A stretch of DNA of 15,459 nt, taken from assembly GCA_041747855.1 (NCBI GenBank), contig JBGTEJ010000008.1, positions 1 through 15,459 on the forward strand, written 5' to 3'. The DNA is from ZC4RG35 sp041747855. Its GTDB lineage: Bacteria; Actinomycetota; Acidimicrobiia; Spongiisociales; ZC4RG35. Under the pieces are notes generated by a model. The model had not been told where the DNA came from. It ran no database searches and saw only the letters and a program-made list of their open reading frames with translations. Made by a program: the position numbers and the translations under genes. Positions 1 to 8,009 of the stretch are shown in pieces. Every line of letters begins with the position of its first letter. The stretch's first letter is position 1.

Positions 1-12
1 CAATGAGGTCTT

Positions 13-1008
13 TCACTTCCTTTGTTGCCAGCGCCAGGAGTCGGCGCACATAGCGAGGAGGTCCCGGGTGGCCGTCCATCCCAACTCACGTTCCGCCTTG
101 GCGACATCTGCCCACGAAGCGGCGACATCTCCTGGCCGACGCCCCACCACTCGAAAAGGGATGTGCCTGTCTGATGCTTCCTCATATGCCTTGATCACCG
201 ACAAGACAGAGTGACCCTGACCGGTACCTAGGTTGTAGGTGTGGACTCCCGGTCGGCCGGAGACTGCGTCGAGGGCGGCGACATGACCTTCGGCGAGGTC
301 GACCACATGTATGTAGTCCCGGATACCGGTTCCGTCGACGGTCGGATAGTCATCTCCGAACACCAGCACCTCGGGCAGTTCGCCGCCGGCCACTCTGGCG
401 ACATAAGGCATGAGGTTGTTGGGGACGCCACGTGGCGCTTCACCGATGAGACCAGACGGGTGGGCGCCGACCGGGTTGAAATAGCGGAGCAGGGCCACAC
501 TCCAGTCCGGTCGTGACGCCTGGAAGTCACCGAGGACCTGTTCCATCATGATCTTGGTCCGGCCGTAAGGGTTTGCTGCGTCGCCCAGAGGCATGTCTTC
601 GCGGAGAGGCAATTGGTCCGAGGCTCCGTAGACGGTGGCCGAGGAACTGAAGATCAGGGTCCTGACGGGTGTTGGCTCGAGGGCCTGCAGGAGACTGATA
701 GTCCCGTTGACGTTGATGTCGTAGTAGCGGAGCGGATCAGAGACCGACTCTCCAACTGCCTTGAGTGCAGCGAAGTGGACACACGCCTCGAAACCGTCGG
801 CGGCGACGGCTGACACCTTCTCGGTATCGCGGATGTCGACTCGATGAAACTCGATCTCTTGGCCCGTGACCTCATTGAGTCGATCGAGGACGGTTTCGTC
901 GGCGTTCGACATGTTGTCCATGATCACTGGCTCATGACCGGTCTCGACCAGGGCGACGACCGTGTGGCTGCCGATGAAACCGGCTCCTCCGGTGACCAGA
1001 ACACGCAT
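13..1008 (-). CDS. galE: UDP-glucose 4-epimerase
   Basis: Interconverts UDP-galactose and UDP-glucose in the cytoplasm, feeding galactose into metabolism or UDP-galactose into cell-surface glycans. The 331-residue protein is the usual length (E. coli GalE is 338). An extended short-chain dehydrogenase fold is clear: NAD-binding TGGAGFIGSH at residues 6-15, the SSSATVYG active-site strand at 121-128, and the catalytic YxxxK pair Y148/K152 in NPYGRTK. The substrate-binding stretch RYFNPVGAHPSG follows, as in true GalE. The start is ATG and the stop is inside the window, so the gene is complete. It is the last gene seen of the minus-strand operon, 28 bp after the histidine kinase gene. No other galactose (Leloir) genes are nearby, so a role in glycan precursor supply is an inference. 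Related sugar epimerases are the only alternative. Confidence 0.95.
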   Translation of the reverse strand: MRVLVTGGAGFIGSHTVVALVETGHEPVIMDNMSNADETVLDRLNEVTGQEIEFHRVDIRDTEKVSAVAADGFEACVHFAALKAVGESVSDPLRYYDINVNGTISLLQALEPTPVRTLIFSSSATVYGASDQLPLREDMPLGDAANPYGRTKIMMEQVLGDFQASRPDWSVALLRYFNPVGAHPSGLIGEAPRGVPNNLMPYVARVAGGELPEVLVFGDDYPTVDGTGIRDYIHVVDLAEGHVAALDAVSGRPGVHTYNLGTGQGHSVLSVIKAYEEASDRHIPFRVVGRRPGDVAASWADVAKAERELGWTATRDLLAMCADSWRWQQRK

Positions 1009-1036
1009 GGCTATCCAGGTTAGGAGAGGTTCGGGC

Positions 1037-2047
1037 TCAACCGGAGGGAAGTGAGAGGACGAAACATGTCATCCCGTTGCTGTGGCGATAGGTGAGATCG
1101 CCGTTCATGAGACGCGCCAGCCTTCGACCCACCGAAAGCCCCAGTCCTACCGACTTGGGGTGTTCCGGCCCGGACCCTCTCTCGAACGGGCGGAAGATCT
1201 TCTCGACGTCCTCTGAATCGATCGGTGGCCCGTTGTCGCAGACCCTTAGCTCCAACCTGTCACCGATCACTTCCATGCGTATGGAGACCTCAGCGCCCCC
1301 ATATCTCAGCGCATTGCTGACCAGGTTCCTCACGATCTGTCTGGTCCGCCTGGGGTCGGCGTAAACCCGTGCCTCCTCTCCCCTGACCTCGACCGCGATC
1401 GGGTAGTCGACTACTTCCAGGACTCGCTCAGTCTCCTTCACGATGTCGAAGACTTGTGGGAACACCGTTACCCGACTGACGTCGTCGCGATATGCGACCA
1501 GCAGGTCTTCGATCAGCCATGATGCGTCCTCGGCTTGACGAGCGATGAGAGCGGCTATCTCCCTCCGGTCCTCGTCGGTAAAGGTGTCATAGTTCGCAAA
1601 GAGTTCCTCACCCAGGCCCACGACAACCGCGATGGGGTTGCGCAGTTCATGGGACACGGTGGCCACGAACTCGTCTTTGGCTCTTCGAGCCTCGACCTTG
1701 CCGGTGATGTCGATGAGGGCGCCATCGAAATGGAGGATCCTTCCCTTGCTGTCCTTGACCGCGCACGCGGTGTCCTGGACCCAGATGGTCGAGCCGTCAG
1801 GGCGGACGAGCTCGACATCGAAGTCGTGGACTATGCCCTTGACAGCCATCATTTCGAGCCAATGGAAACGATTGTCGGGATCCACATAGATGGTGCCGAC
1901 AGAGATGACATTCGCTTGCATCTCCTCGAGGTTGTCGTATCCGAGCATCCGTGCCAGGGCGTCGTTTCCCGACACCAATTTCCCATCTGGGGTGGTTCGA
2001 TAGAGGGCTACCGGAATGCGACGGAAGAAGTCGCCTATGTCGTCCAT
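1037..2047 (-). CDS. soluble PAS-domain sensor histidine kinase
   Basis: A 336-residue cytoplasmic two-component sensor kinase that should autophosphorylate a histidine and pass the phosphate to a response regulator. There is no transmembrane segment or signal peptide. A PAS domain covers about residues 8-117. The HisKA helix carries SHELRNP with the phospho-acceptor H133. The HATPase domain (about 226-334) has an N-box with N245, the G1 box DNGP at 271-274, an F-box region at 284-289 (IFRPFE), and the G2 box GLGLS at 301-305. All catalytic boxes look intact. The gene lies 15 bp after the AcnX small subunit and 28 bp before galE, so it is probably co-transcribed with them. No response regulator gene is in the window, so its partner is unknown. 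The PAS ligand cannot be told from sequence; an internal metabolite or redox signal is likely because the protein is soluble. Confidence 0.9.
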   Translation of the reverse strand: MDDIGDFFRRIPVALYRTTPDGKLVSGNDALARMLGYDNLEEMQANVISVGTIYVDPDNRFHWLEMMAVKGIVHDFDVELVRPDGSTIWVQDTACAVKDSKGRILHFDGALIDITGKVEARRAKDEFVATVSHELRNPIAVVVGLGEELFANYDTFTDEDRREIAALIARQAEDASWLIEDLLVAYRDDVSRVTVFPQVFDIVKETERVLEVVDYPIAVEVRGEEARVYADPRRTRQIVRNLVSNALRYGGAEVSIRMEVIGDRLELRVCDNGPPIDSEDVEKIFRPFERGSGPEHPKSVGLGLSVGRRLARLMNGDLTYRHSNGMTCFVLSLPSG

Positions 2048-2062
2048 ACGTTCAACAGTTCC

Positions 2063-2488
2063 TTACAGGTGTTTATCGGCCTTGTCGATCGCGATCTCCA
2101 GTAATGCTTGATCGGAGGTCGCATCGATGGTTACGAGGTCGCCGTCGGCGAATTCGGTTGGTGTCACCACTATCGGGCAATTAGATCCGTACATGACATC
2201 TGCGACGGCCGCTCCAACCACCAGGATGGGGTCTGATTCGGCCAGAAGGATCCCCGCCGGCCCTTTGCCAATTCTGAGGAGTTCGGCAAGCACCGAGGAC
2301 GATGACGACGAACCCCGGCCACCCGGCATCACCACCACCCGTCCCCCGACCGATTCCCCATACCGAGGGTGACCTGCCTCAATGACCACGCCGCTGGTGG
2401 GGTCCACCCCGCCCCAGAAAGAAATCTCTTCACCCATCGTGAGCACAAATCCTTGGGCTCTTCCGGGGAATATGGTCCTGGCTGTCAT
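2063..2488 (-). CDS. aconitase X (AcnX) small subunit, swivel domain (DUF126)
   Basis: The 141-residue protein matches the swivel-domain subunit of two-component AcnX enzymes. Visible markers are the early GVDPTSGVV motif (27-35), GHPRYGESVGGRVVVMPGGRG, and the serine run S60-S65 following GRG, where the family places its active-site serine region. The ATG start overlaps the stop of the large-subunit gene (ATGA), implying coupled translation and equal subunit output. AcnX members with known activity are cis-3-hydroxy-L-proline dehydratases in bacteria and phosphomevalonate dehydratase in archaea. Neither substrate can be chosen here from sequence. No proline racemase, hydroxyproline transporter or mevalonate gene is near. 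Family call is firm; substrate is unknown. Confidence 0.88.
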   Translation of the reverse strand: MTARTIFPGRAQGFVLTMGEEISFWGGVDPTSGVVIEAGHPRYGESVGGRVVVMPGGRGSSSSSSVLAELLRIGKGPAGILLAESDPILVVGAAVADVMYGSNCPIVVTPTEFADGDLVTIDATSDQALLEIAIDKADKHL

Positions 2489-3723
2489 GCTCGTAATGAT
2501 GTGGTCCGAACCGTCCCGGCCACCGCCGAGGCCACACAGTCTCCGAGTGAAGCAATGGTCACGTCCAGACCGAGGTTGGCCGGGGCGTAATAGGCCAGCT
2601 TCCCGGAGTCGGTCATCAGCTTTCCGTTGACATCGCCGATGATTGCCGTCACATACGTGCAGGTATCGGTGACGAACGTGGCTCCGAACGCTTCGATGGT
2701 TTCGACCAGTCCGAGATCAGCGGCAGATGCAAGGGTGTCCCGGGCCGTATTGACGTAGAAAGGGATCCGGCTGGAGCTTCCAGTTAACAGGCCGGCGAGT
2801 CTCGTCAGTTCAGAGAGTGACATGTGCGGAGTTCCCACACTCACCGCCCCTACCACTCCCCCATCGGCACCAAGCTCGACATGGGCTTGCTCGAGAGACT
2901 CCAGATCGAGGACGGTCGTCTCGAGATCATTGTCGCCCACCGCGGATTCGAGGTCGCGGGCCTCGGGAGTGACCCCGACGACATGAAACATCCCGACCGC
3001 ACCCGAGGAGGCCGCGGCCGCGCCGATTGCCTTGAGTCGGTCCTCGCCCGCACGGTCGTCCAACCCGGTCAGGACGGCGACCTGGGAACCGGCCAACTGA
3101 CCCAGCACGTGGCCGATCAGTGGGTAAGTCAGGTCCATGTCCAGCAACCGATCGGGGATACGCACTTCGATGTTCAGGGTGGCGAGACGTCCAAGGTCTG
3201 TGTGGAGACCGCTGAATGGTGCCCGCCCCGTCAAGGCACAACAGATGTCGGTGAAGTCGCCATAACGGTTGGTCCTGGCCCCCAGCACCGAGTTGGCGAA
3301 AACTATGGCATTGGATTCCCCCCAAGCGATCTGAGAGCCGAAGGCTGGCCTGCTGGCCAGCTGATAGGGGGCACAGGTCCATGTCGCAGTGCAACCCATC
3401 TCCACGTAGGCGTCCATCAGTCGGCGGGCCAGGATGGCAGTGGTCTCATCGCCCCGATAAAGGTTCGGATGCAGCAGGTCGAGGGATGACACGTTGAGTG
3501 TGGTCGGGACTTTTACGACCCCACCACTGTTTGACAATCGCTCCGCGAACTCGAGGCCGGCCCGACCGTGAAACAGACAGCCATCGATGTGCGCAGATTC
3601 GATGTCGATCAGATGGGGCGCAGCGCTGGCCCGTCCCACGACGACCAAGAGCTCCATCGCAAGTTGTGCGGCCTCACCGCGCTCTCCCTTCAGTGTGGCG
3701 AGATCGCTCGACGTCAGGTCCAT
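2485..3723 (-). CDS. aconitase X (AcnX) large catalytic subunit (DUF521)
   Basis: A 412-residue dehydratase of the aconitase superfamily, working with the adjacent swivel subunit. Family markers from the chosen start are SAHIDG (43-48), a cysteine-containing stretch C111-TATWT-C117, IAWGESNAIVFANSVLGART (132-151), the segment at C161-C162 followed by ALTGRAP, TDTCTYV with C355, SGKLAYYAP (373-381), and a C-terminal SLGDCV. Members bind an iron or iron-sulfur centre through conserved cysteines; C111/C117, C161/C162 and C355 are the visible candidates. I chose the ATG at 3723 because the protein then begins like its relatives (MDLTSSDLATLKGERGEAAQ). The longer open frame from a GTG at 3882 would run inside rnhB and adds low-complexity sequence. 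The gene starts 11 bp after rnhB ends, and no clear Shine-Dalgarno is visible, so it may depend on read-through from rnhB. Confidence 0.9.
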   Translation of the reverse strand: MDLTSSDLATLKGERGEAAQLAMELLVVVGRASAAPHLIDIESAHIDGCLFHGRAGLEFAERLSNSGGVVKVPTTLNVSSLDLLHPNLYRGDETTAILARRLMDAYVEMGCTATWTCAPYQLASRPAFGSQIAWGESNAIVFANSVLGARTNRYGDFTDICCALTGRAPFSGLHTDLGRLATLNIEVRIPDRLLDMDLTYPLIGHVLGQLAGSQVAVLTGLDDRAGEDRLKAIGAAAASSGAVGMFHVVGVTPEARDLESAVGDNDLETTVLDLESLEQAHVELGADGGVVGAVSVGTPHMSLSELTRLAGLLTGSSSRIPFYVNTARDTLASAADLGLVETIEAFGATFVTDTCTYVTAIIGDVNGKLMTDSGKLAYYAPANLGLDVTIASLGDCVASAVAGTVRTTSLRA

Positions 3724-3734
3724 GGGAGGATGAT

Positions 3735-4439
3735 CTAGTAGGCCAGTGGTAGCGGAAGTTGATCTTCGGGGCGGTGGTGTCGCTCCACCCCGTTCCACAT
3801 GAGATGGTCCATGAAGAGCCAGGAGCGTCGATGAATCGCCGACGGCCCCTGGGCTTGAAGAGCGGCCTTGTGGATCGGACACGGGTAACCCTTGTTGGCC
3901 TCGAAGTTGTATGCCGGGTGACTCTCCGCGAAACTGCGCATGATCCGATCTCGGGTCACTTTCGCCAGGATCGACGCCGCCGCGATGGACAGTGAGGTCT
4001 GGTCACCACGCACGATCTTCCTGGCGCCCCCCACGAAGTCCCAGTTCCCATCGACGAGGATATGGTCCGGTGTGACCCCCAAGCCTTGGATGGCCCTCTT
4101 CGCCGCGATTCGTTGCGCCGACGACATCCCCAACTCGTCGCATTCCTCATGGCTGGCATGGCCGACACCCCAGGCTTCACACCATCCCGATATCCGGTCG
4201 AAGAGGGCTTCTCGTTCAGATTCGGTCAACATCTTCGAGTCCCGAATCTTGTAGACCCTGCGTTCCTTAGGGATGACCGCAGCCACGACGGTCAGTGGTC
4301 CAGCCCAGGCTCCCCTACCGACTTCGTCGATGCCGACCACGACACTGTTCGGATCGTCCCACAACGCGCGTTCGACTCCCAGCCCGGGTGAAGTGCGCTT
4401 CAGGCTCGGCCTGAGTCGTGGTGCCGTTGTCGCGGTCAT
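3735..4439 (-). CDS. rnhB: ribonuclease HII
   Basis: Cleaves RNA in RNA-DNA hybrids and removes single ribonucleotides misincorporated in DNA. The 234-residue protein has the type 2 RNase H signature GIDEVGRGAWAGP (36-48) with catalytic D38 and E39, D130 in ILVDG, and D146 in RGDQTSLSIAAASILAKVTRD, completing the DEDD set. The C-terminal GYPCPIH and RRSWLF segments are also typical. About 30 residues precede the catalytic core and about 20 charged or proline-rich residues follow it. Starts at ATG with no strong Shine-Dalgarno. It lies 37 bp after the YqgE-like gene and 11 bp before the AcnX large subunit. Confidence 0.95.
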   Translation of the reverse strand: MTATTAPRLRPSLKRTSPGLGVERALWDDPNSVVVGIDEVGRGAWAGPLTVVAAVIPKERRVYKIRDSKMLTESEREALFDRISGWCEAWGVGHASHEECDELGMSSAQRIAAKRAIQGLGVTPDHILVDGNWDFVGGARKIVRGDQTSLSIAAASILAKVTRDRIMRSFAESHPAYNFEANKGYPCPIHKAALQAQGPSAIHRRSWLFMDHLMWNGVERHHRPEDQLPLPLAY

Positions 4440-4476
4440 GGGATCAGGGTAGATGCCAGTGGCGGGTGATCATGGG

Positions 4477-5007
4477 TCAGTTCAATGCGGGATCGTCCGG
4501 GAAGGTGCTGTAAATGGCAAGAAATCCGGCTTGTCTTTGCAGCACACGCTGCCATAACGTGCCGGGTTCCGAAAACGGATCGTCCAACTCCACATCAACC
4601 GTGTACCAGGCACCGCTGCGGAGTTCTTCGTCGAGTTGGCCCGGTCCCCATCCGGCGTACCCCGAGTAGACGATGACTCGCGACCCATCCCCATCGGGAT
4701 CGATAGTGAGATCTACGGTTCCCAAACCGACCTGATTGACTTCGGTGGCGGTCGGCGCCACGCCGAGGCCGATGGCGATGTCGGGGTCGACCGGCCCTCC
4801 ATATCGGACGAGACCAGGAGCAGCGATCCTTTCGCTCCATGCCGGGAGATAATCTGAGGCGAACTCGGATGTCAAGCGATTCAGGACCAGGCCCATGGCC
4901 CCGTCCTCCTCGTCGTGGGTGAGTACCAGTATGACGGTCCTGTAGAAGTTGGGGTCGTAGAGGTGGTGCGCGGCCACGAGGAGTCTGCCGGCGACGCTCG
5001 CATGCAT
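4477..5007 (-). CDS. YqgE/AlgH family protein (DUF179)
   Basis: A 176-residue protein of the YqgE/AlgH family, whose biochemical function is not settled. Family motifs in order are AGRLLVA (6-12), DPNFYRTVIL (18-27), HDEEDGAMGLVLNR (31-44), YGGPV (69-73), YSGYAGWGPGQLDEEL (114-129) with GAWYTV following, and the terminal PDDPALN. The ATG at 5007 is chosen because relatives begin just before the AGRLL motif. A GGAAGG lies directly against this ATG, closer than is ideal. An in-frame TTG at 5067 would add 20 residues and would sit only 2 bp from the divergent tdh start, so it is less likely; a GTG at 5025 is also possible. It appears to be the first gene of the minus-strand operon running to galE. 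Confidence 0.85.
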   Translation of the reverse strand: MHASVAGRLLVAAHHLYDPNFYRTVILVLTHDEEDGAMGLVLNRLTSEFASDYLPAWSERIAAPGLVRYGGPVDPDIAIGLGVAPTATEVNQVGLGTVDLTIDPDGDGSRVIVYSGYAGWGPGQLDEELRSGAWYTVDVELDDPFSEPGTLWQRVLQRQAGFLAIYSTFPDDPALN

Positions 5008-5069
5008 CCTTCCATCGTGGCACACAGCGCCTAACGTGTCTGCACTGTGACCGATCTGAAAGGGCAACG
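5008..5069. promoter_or_regulatory. divergent intergenic region between the YqgE-like gene and tdh
   Basis: This 62-bp gap separates two divergent starts and must hold the promoter for tdh and probably that of the yqgE-to-galE operon, or those promoters extend into the genes. I could not pick convincing -35/-10 pairs or a palindromic operator. The only clear element is the tdh ribosome-binding site GAAAGGG at 5058-5064, spaced 5 nt from the GTG start. Promoter assignment is inferred from gene layout only. Confidence 0.45.
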
Positions 5070-6092
5070 GTGAGAGCCCTCGTCAAACACCCCGACGGGC
5101 CCGGACTCCGACTCGAGGATGTGCCGATTCCCAATCCTGGCCCTGACGATGTCCTCATCAGGGTTCACAGCACCGGGATCTGCGGGACCGACCTTCATAT
5201 CTACCGATGGGATGACTGGGCCCGGTCGACCATCCCAGCGCCCATGACCATCGGTCATGAGTTCTCGGGTCACATAGCTGCTTTGGGCACGAACGTTTCC
5301 GGGTTTGCCGTCGACGAACTCGTCAGCGCCGAGGGACACGTGGTCTGTGGCGGCTGCCGCAATTGTCTGGCCGGTCGGCGCCACCTCTGTCAGGATCCGA
5401 AAGGCATAGGTGTCCAGATTCCTGGGGCGTTCGCCGACTATGTGATCGTTCCAAAGGGGAATGTGTGGCGTCATGTCGAGGGACTCGACCCGGAGGTCGC
5501 TGCGGTCTTCGACCCTTTTGGGAACGCGGTCCACACCGCGCTCAAGTTCCCTGTGCTGGGAGAGGATGTCTTGATCACGGGCGCAGGGCCTATCGGATTG
5601 ATGGCCGCTGCCGTGGTCTCCCACGCAGGTGCCAGAAACGTGGTTGTCACCGATGTGAACCCGGTCCGACTGAAGCTCGCCCTCGAGATGGGGGCAAGCC
5701 GTGTAGTCGACATCAGGAGCGAGGATCTGAAGCAGGTTCAGGGAGAGTTGGGCATGACCGAGGGTTTTGATGTCGCACTTGAGATGTCGGGCAATCCCTC
5801 GGCGATGCAGGACATCCTCGACAACACCATCCATGGTGCAAACGTGGCCCTGTTGGGGATACCGTCCGCACCCTTCGCTATCGATTGGTCGCGTGTCATA
5901 TTCAACATGCTGACCATCAAGGGAATCTATGGTCGGGAAATGTATGACACCTGGTACAAGATGAATGTCCTCGTCAGCTCCGGCCTGGATATCTCCCCGG
6001 TGATCACCCACCGTTTCGCCGCCGAGGACTTCGAGGAAGCCTTCTCAGCCGTCGAGCAAGGCGACACGGCCAAGGTCTTATTGTCCTGGTAG
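5070..6092 (+). CDS. tdh: L-threonine 3-dehydrogenase
   Basis: Oxidises L-threonine with NAD to 2-amino-3-ketobutyrate, which a ligase (Kbl) normally splits to glycine and acetyl-CoA. The 340-residue zinc medium-chain dehydrogenase lines up residue for residue with my memory of E. coli Tdh (341 aa). Catalytic zinc site: C38, T40, H43, H63, E64. Structural zinc: C93, C96, C99, C107. The Rossmann motif GAGPIG is at 171-176, after the typical FDPFGNAVHTAL. The C-terminal half (GIYGREMYDTWYKM) distinguishes Tdh from generic sorbitol or alcohol dehydrogenases. The start is GTG with GAAAGGG 5 nt upstream. It is the only plus-strand gene between two minus-strand blocks, and no kbl is adjacent, unlike the usual tdh-kbl pair. 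It converges on the hydrolase gene with 14 bp between stops and no visible terminator. Confidence 0.95.
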   Translation: MRALVKHPDGPGLRLEDVPIPNPGPDDVLIRVHSTGICGTDLHIYRWDDWARSTIPAPMTIGHEFSGHIAALGTNVSGFAVDELVSAEGHVVCGGCRNCLAGRRHLCQDPKGIGVQIPGAFADYVIVPKGNVWRHVEGLDPEVAAVFDPFGNAVHTALKFPVLGEDVLITGAGPIGLMAAAVVSHAGARNVVVTDVNPVRLKLALEMGASRVVDIRSEDLKQVQGELGMTEGFDVALEMSGNPSAMQDILDNTIHGANVALLGIPSAPFAIDWSRVIFNMLTIKGIYGREMYDTWYKMNVLVSSGLDISPVITHRFAAEDFEEAFSAVEQGDTAKVLLSW

Positions 6093-6106
6093 GAGGTCAG
6101 TCGTCC

Positions 6107-6916
6107 TCAACCCTTGGAGTTGATCCATTCCACGATGTCGGCCACGATCTCCGGTCCTTCAGGCTCATTCAAAATCTCGTGACGCAAGTTCGGATACAGA
6201 CGTCGCTCGAAGCCGGGGATGTCAGCCAGGAACGCCGTGGACTGCGGGGGCACGATCCGGTCGGAGCCCCCATGGAGCACCAAGGTCGGGACCCGGATGG
6301 CACCGACCGACATGGCGACCTCATCTATGGCAGCGAAGAGGGCCGCCCCGAACCGGGTCGTCGACTTGTTGACGACAAGGGGGTCCGCCAGGTAGGCCTC
6401 ACCGACGGCAGGATCCCTGGACAGGTGTTCGAGTTTGAGCGCATTGGGAACTGCGAGTTTGGGGGCCACCCGTGCGAGAATCGGGGCCAAGGCCTTTTGC
6501 CAGCCCGCCCCGCCGCCGAGTGCAGGCGCCGACACCACCACGAGATCGACCGGGCTCCGACCGGAGGATGCGTATCCCAAGACCAGGTTGCCCCCCATGG
6601 AATGCCCCATGAGGACCACCGGCCCTGATCTGTCGGTGGCCCAACGAACATGGCTCTCGATCTGGGCGTGATACCGCTTCCAGTCGTCGATGTCCCATCT
6701 GTCGCCTCCGCTGGCTCCGGCACCGATCAGGTCAAACCCCCGGACATGAAATCCCGACTCTGCCAGTAGGTCCCCGGTCCGCTCGTAACGTCCGGAGTGC
6801 TCGGCCAGTCCATGTACCAGCACTACGGTGCCTTTAGGGGCGCCTCGAGGCAGCCAGTCCCTGATCAGTTCGAGACCGATATCGGGATGGGGATGAGGGG
6901 CGGCGACACTGGTCAT
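6107..6916 (-). CDS. alpha/beta hydrolase, monoacylglycerol lipase / lysophospholipase-like
   Basis: A 269-residue serine hydrolase likely to cleave an ester, with monoacylglycerols or lysophospholipids as family substrates. The fold markers are the oxyanion-hole motif VHGLAEHSGRY (34-44), the nucleophile elbow GHSMGG with S106, the acid D219 in HGGSDRIV, and H246 in LRHEILNE. The VHGLAEHSGRY and RHEILNE contexts match the monoacylglycerol lipase branch (Hydrolase_4). No signal peptide is visible, so it is probably cytoplasmic or peripherally membrane-bound. The gene begins at ATG, 13 bp after gcvT stops, and ends the long minus-strand block. Its link to the glycine cleavage gene is probably only positional. 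The substrate is uncertain; an esterase is possible. Confidence 0.88.
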   Translation of the reverse strand: MTSVAAPHPHPDIGLELIRDWLPRGAPKGTVVLVHGLAEHSGRYERTGDLLAESGFHVRGFDLIGAGASGGDRWDIDDWKRYHAQIESHVRWATDRSGPVVLMGHSMGGNLVLGYASSGRSPVDLVVVSAPALGGGAGWQKALAPILARVAPKLAVPNALKLEHLSRDPAVGEAYLADPLVVNKSTTRFGAALFAAIDEVAMSVGAIRVPTLVLHGGSDRIVPPQSTAFLADIPGFERRLYPNLRHEILNEPEGPEIVADIVEWINSKG

Positions 6917-6929
6917 CGGTTGATGAATC

Positions 6930-8009
6930 CTATGAGGTCAGCGAGGAGTTTGGTGCTTCAGGGGCGAGTAGGTGGAAAGGAGGCCTGGTTTGGGTGGCCG
7001 GGACGTACCGGTCGCGAATCTCCACCTCGATTGGCTCGTCAGGCTGTGGTGGAGGCCCGACCAGCGCAAGACCTATACCTCGTCCGAGGATCGGACTCAT
7101 GTTCCCCGATGTGACCTCGCCTGTGCTTCCGGAGGCGGTCCTGACCTTATACCCGTGCCGTGGCACACCCCGCCCATCAAGAACGAAGGCAACCCGTGAC
7201 CTGGGCACTCCTGACTGCTGCTGCTCGAAAAGTGCCTTCTTCCCCACGAAGTCATGGTCGAAGGAAACGAACTGCCCAAGACCCGCCTCCAAGGGGGTCA
7301 CGGTTTCGTCGATGTCCTCCCCCCAAAGACTCAACCCAGCTTCCAGTCTGAGCGTGTCACGGGCGCCCAACCCGGCTGGAGCAACCCCGACCGCCACGAG
7401 GGCATCGATCAAGTCCGGGGCCACCTCCGGGTCTATACAGAGCTCGGCCCCCTGCTCGCCGGTGTAGCCGGTGCCAGCCATCGCTACATCGGTTCCTCTC
7501 CAACCTGCGATGGCGATGTGGAACCGTCTCGGTCTGACACCGAGCACCGACTCGAGGAGAGTCGGAGCTTGAGGACCCTGAACCGCGATCATCACAGTCG
7601 TCTCACGGAGGTCGGTGACAATCGTCGAGGGCTCCCCGGCGAACAAGGCCATAACTCGTTCGTGGTTGGCGGCGTTGGGCAACACCCAGAATCTCTCCTC
7701 CTCCCACCACCAGACGATCAGATCGTCGATTACCCCTCCGTCCTCATTGAGGATCATCGTGTACTGACACCCACCCGGAGCAATCTTTTCGATCTTGTTG
7801 CATAGGAGCCGATCAACTGCGGCTCGAGCACCCGACCCGGTCAGTTCGAAACGTCCTAGATGAGTGACATCGAAGAAGGCGGCATTAGATCTCACCGACC
7901 TGTGCTCGGCCAGTACCGAGTCGTATTGGAGTGGCATCTCCCACCCCCCGAAGCCCGTGAATCGCGCTCCCAACTCGGCGGTCTTGTCGTGGAGGGGCGA
8001 TCTCCTCAT
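6930..8009 (-). CDS. gcvT: glycine cleavage system aminomethyltransferase (T protein)
   Basis: Takes the aminomethyl group from lipoyl-GcvH and, with tetrahydrofolate, makes 5,10-methylenetetrahydrofolate and ammonia. The 359-residue protein is family length. It begins with SPLHDKTAELGARFTGFGGW, has DVTHLG at 47-52 (relatives usually read DVSHMG), and carries the folate-site GGVIDDL at 91-97 with D95/D96. Also typical are QGPQAP, GTGYTGEQGAEL, ARDTLRLEAGL and the C-terminal TSGNMSPILGRGIGLA. The ATG overlaps the stop of the upstream PD-(D/E)XK-like gene by 4 nt (ATGA), so translation is probably coupled. gcvH is in the same block about 4.4 kb upstream, but gcvP and lpd are not in the window. 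YgfZ-type folate proteins are a paralogous alternative; the motif set favours GcvT. Confidence 0.93.
   Translation of the reverse strand: MRRSPLHDKTAELGARFTGFGGWEMPLQYDSVLAEHRSVRSNAAFFDVTHLGRFELTGSGARAAVDRLLCNKIEKIAPGGCQYTMILNEDGGVIDDLIVWWWEEERFWVLPNAANHERVMALFAGEPSTIVTDLRETTVMIAVQGPQAPTLLESVLGVRPRRFHIAIAGWRGTDVAMAGTGYTGEQGAELCIDPEVAPDLIDALVAVGVAPAGLGARDTLRLEAGLSLWGEDIDETVTPLEAGLGQFVSFDHDFVGKKALFEQQQSGVPRSRVAFVLDGRGVPRHGYKVRTASGSTGEVTSGNMSPILGRGIGLALVGPPPQPDEPIEVEIRDRYVPATQTRPPFHLLAPEAPNSSLTS

Noticed and set aside
2824..3489. Long plus-strand open frame opposite the AcnX large subunit (221 codons).
   Set aside because: No family resemblance and no plausible ribosome-binding context; the AcnX reading explains the sequence.
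3724..3882. N-terminal extension of the AcnX large subunit from a GTG at 3882.
   Set aside because: It would lie within rnhB, is low-complexity, and relatives begin at the residue encoded at 3723.
5008..5067. 20-residue extension of the YqgE-like protein from a TTG at 5067.
   Set aside because: It has no Shine-Dalgarno and would leave only 2 bp to the divergent tdh start; family members start near the ATG at 5007.
5031..6011. Long open frame on the minus strand, opposite tdh (326 codons).
   Set aside because: The plus-strand tdh reading matches a known enzyme residue by residue. The opposite frame has no recognisable domain and is a by-product of high-GC codon use.
6093..6106. Possible bidirectional terminator between the converging tdh and hydrolase genes.
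   Set aside because: The gap is only 14 bp and shows no inverted repeat or T run.
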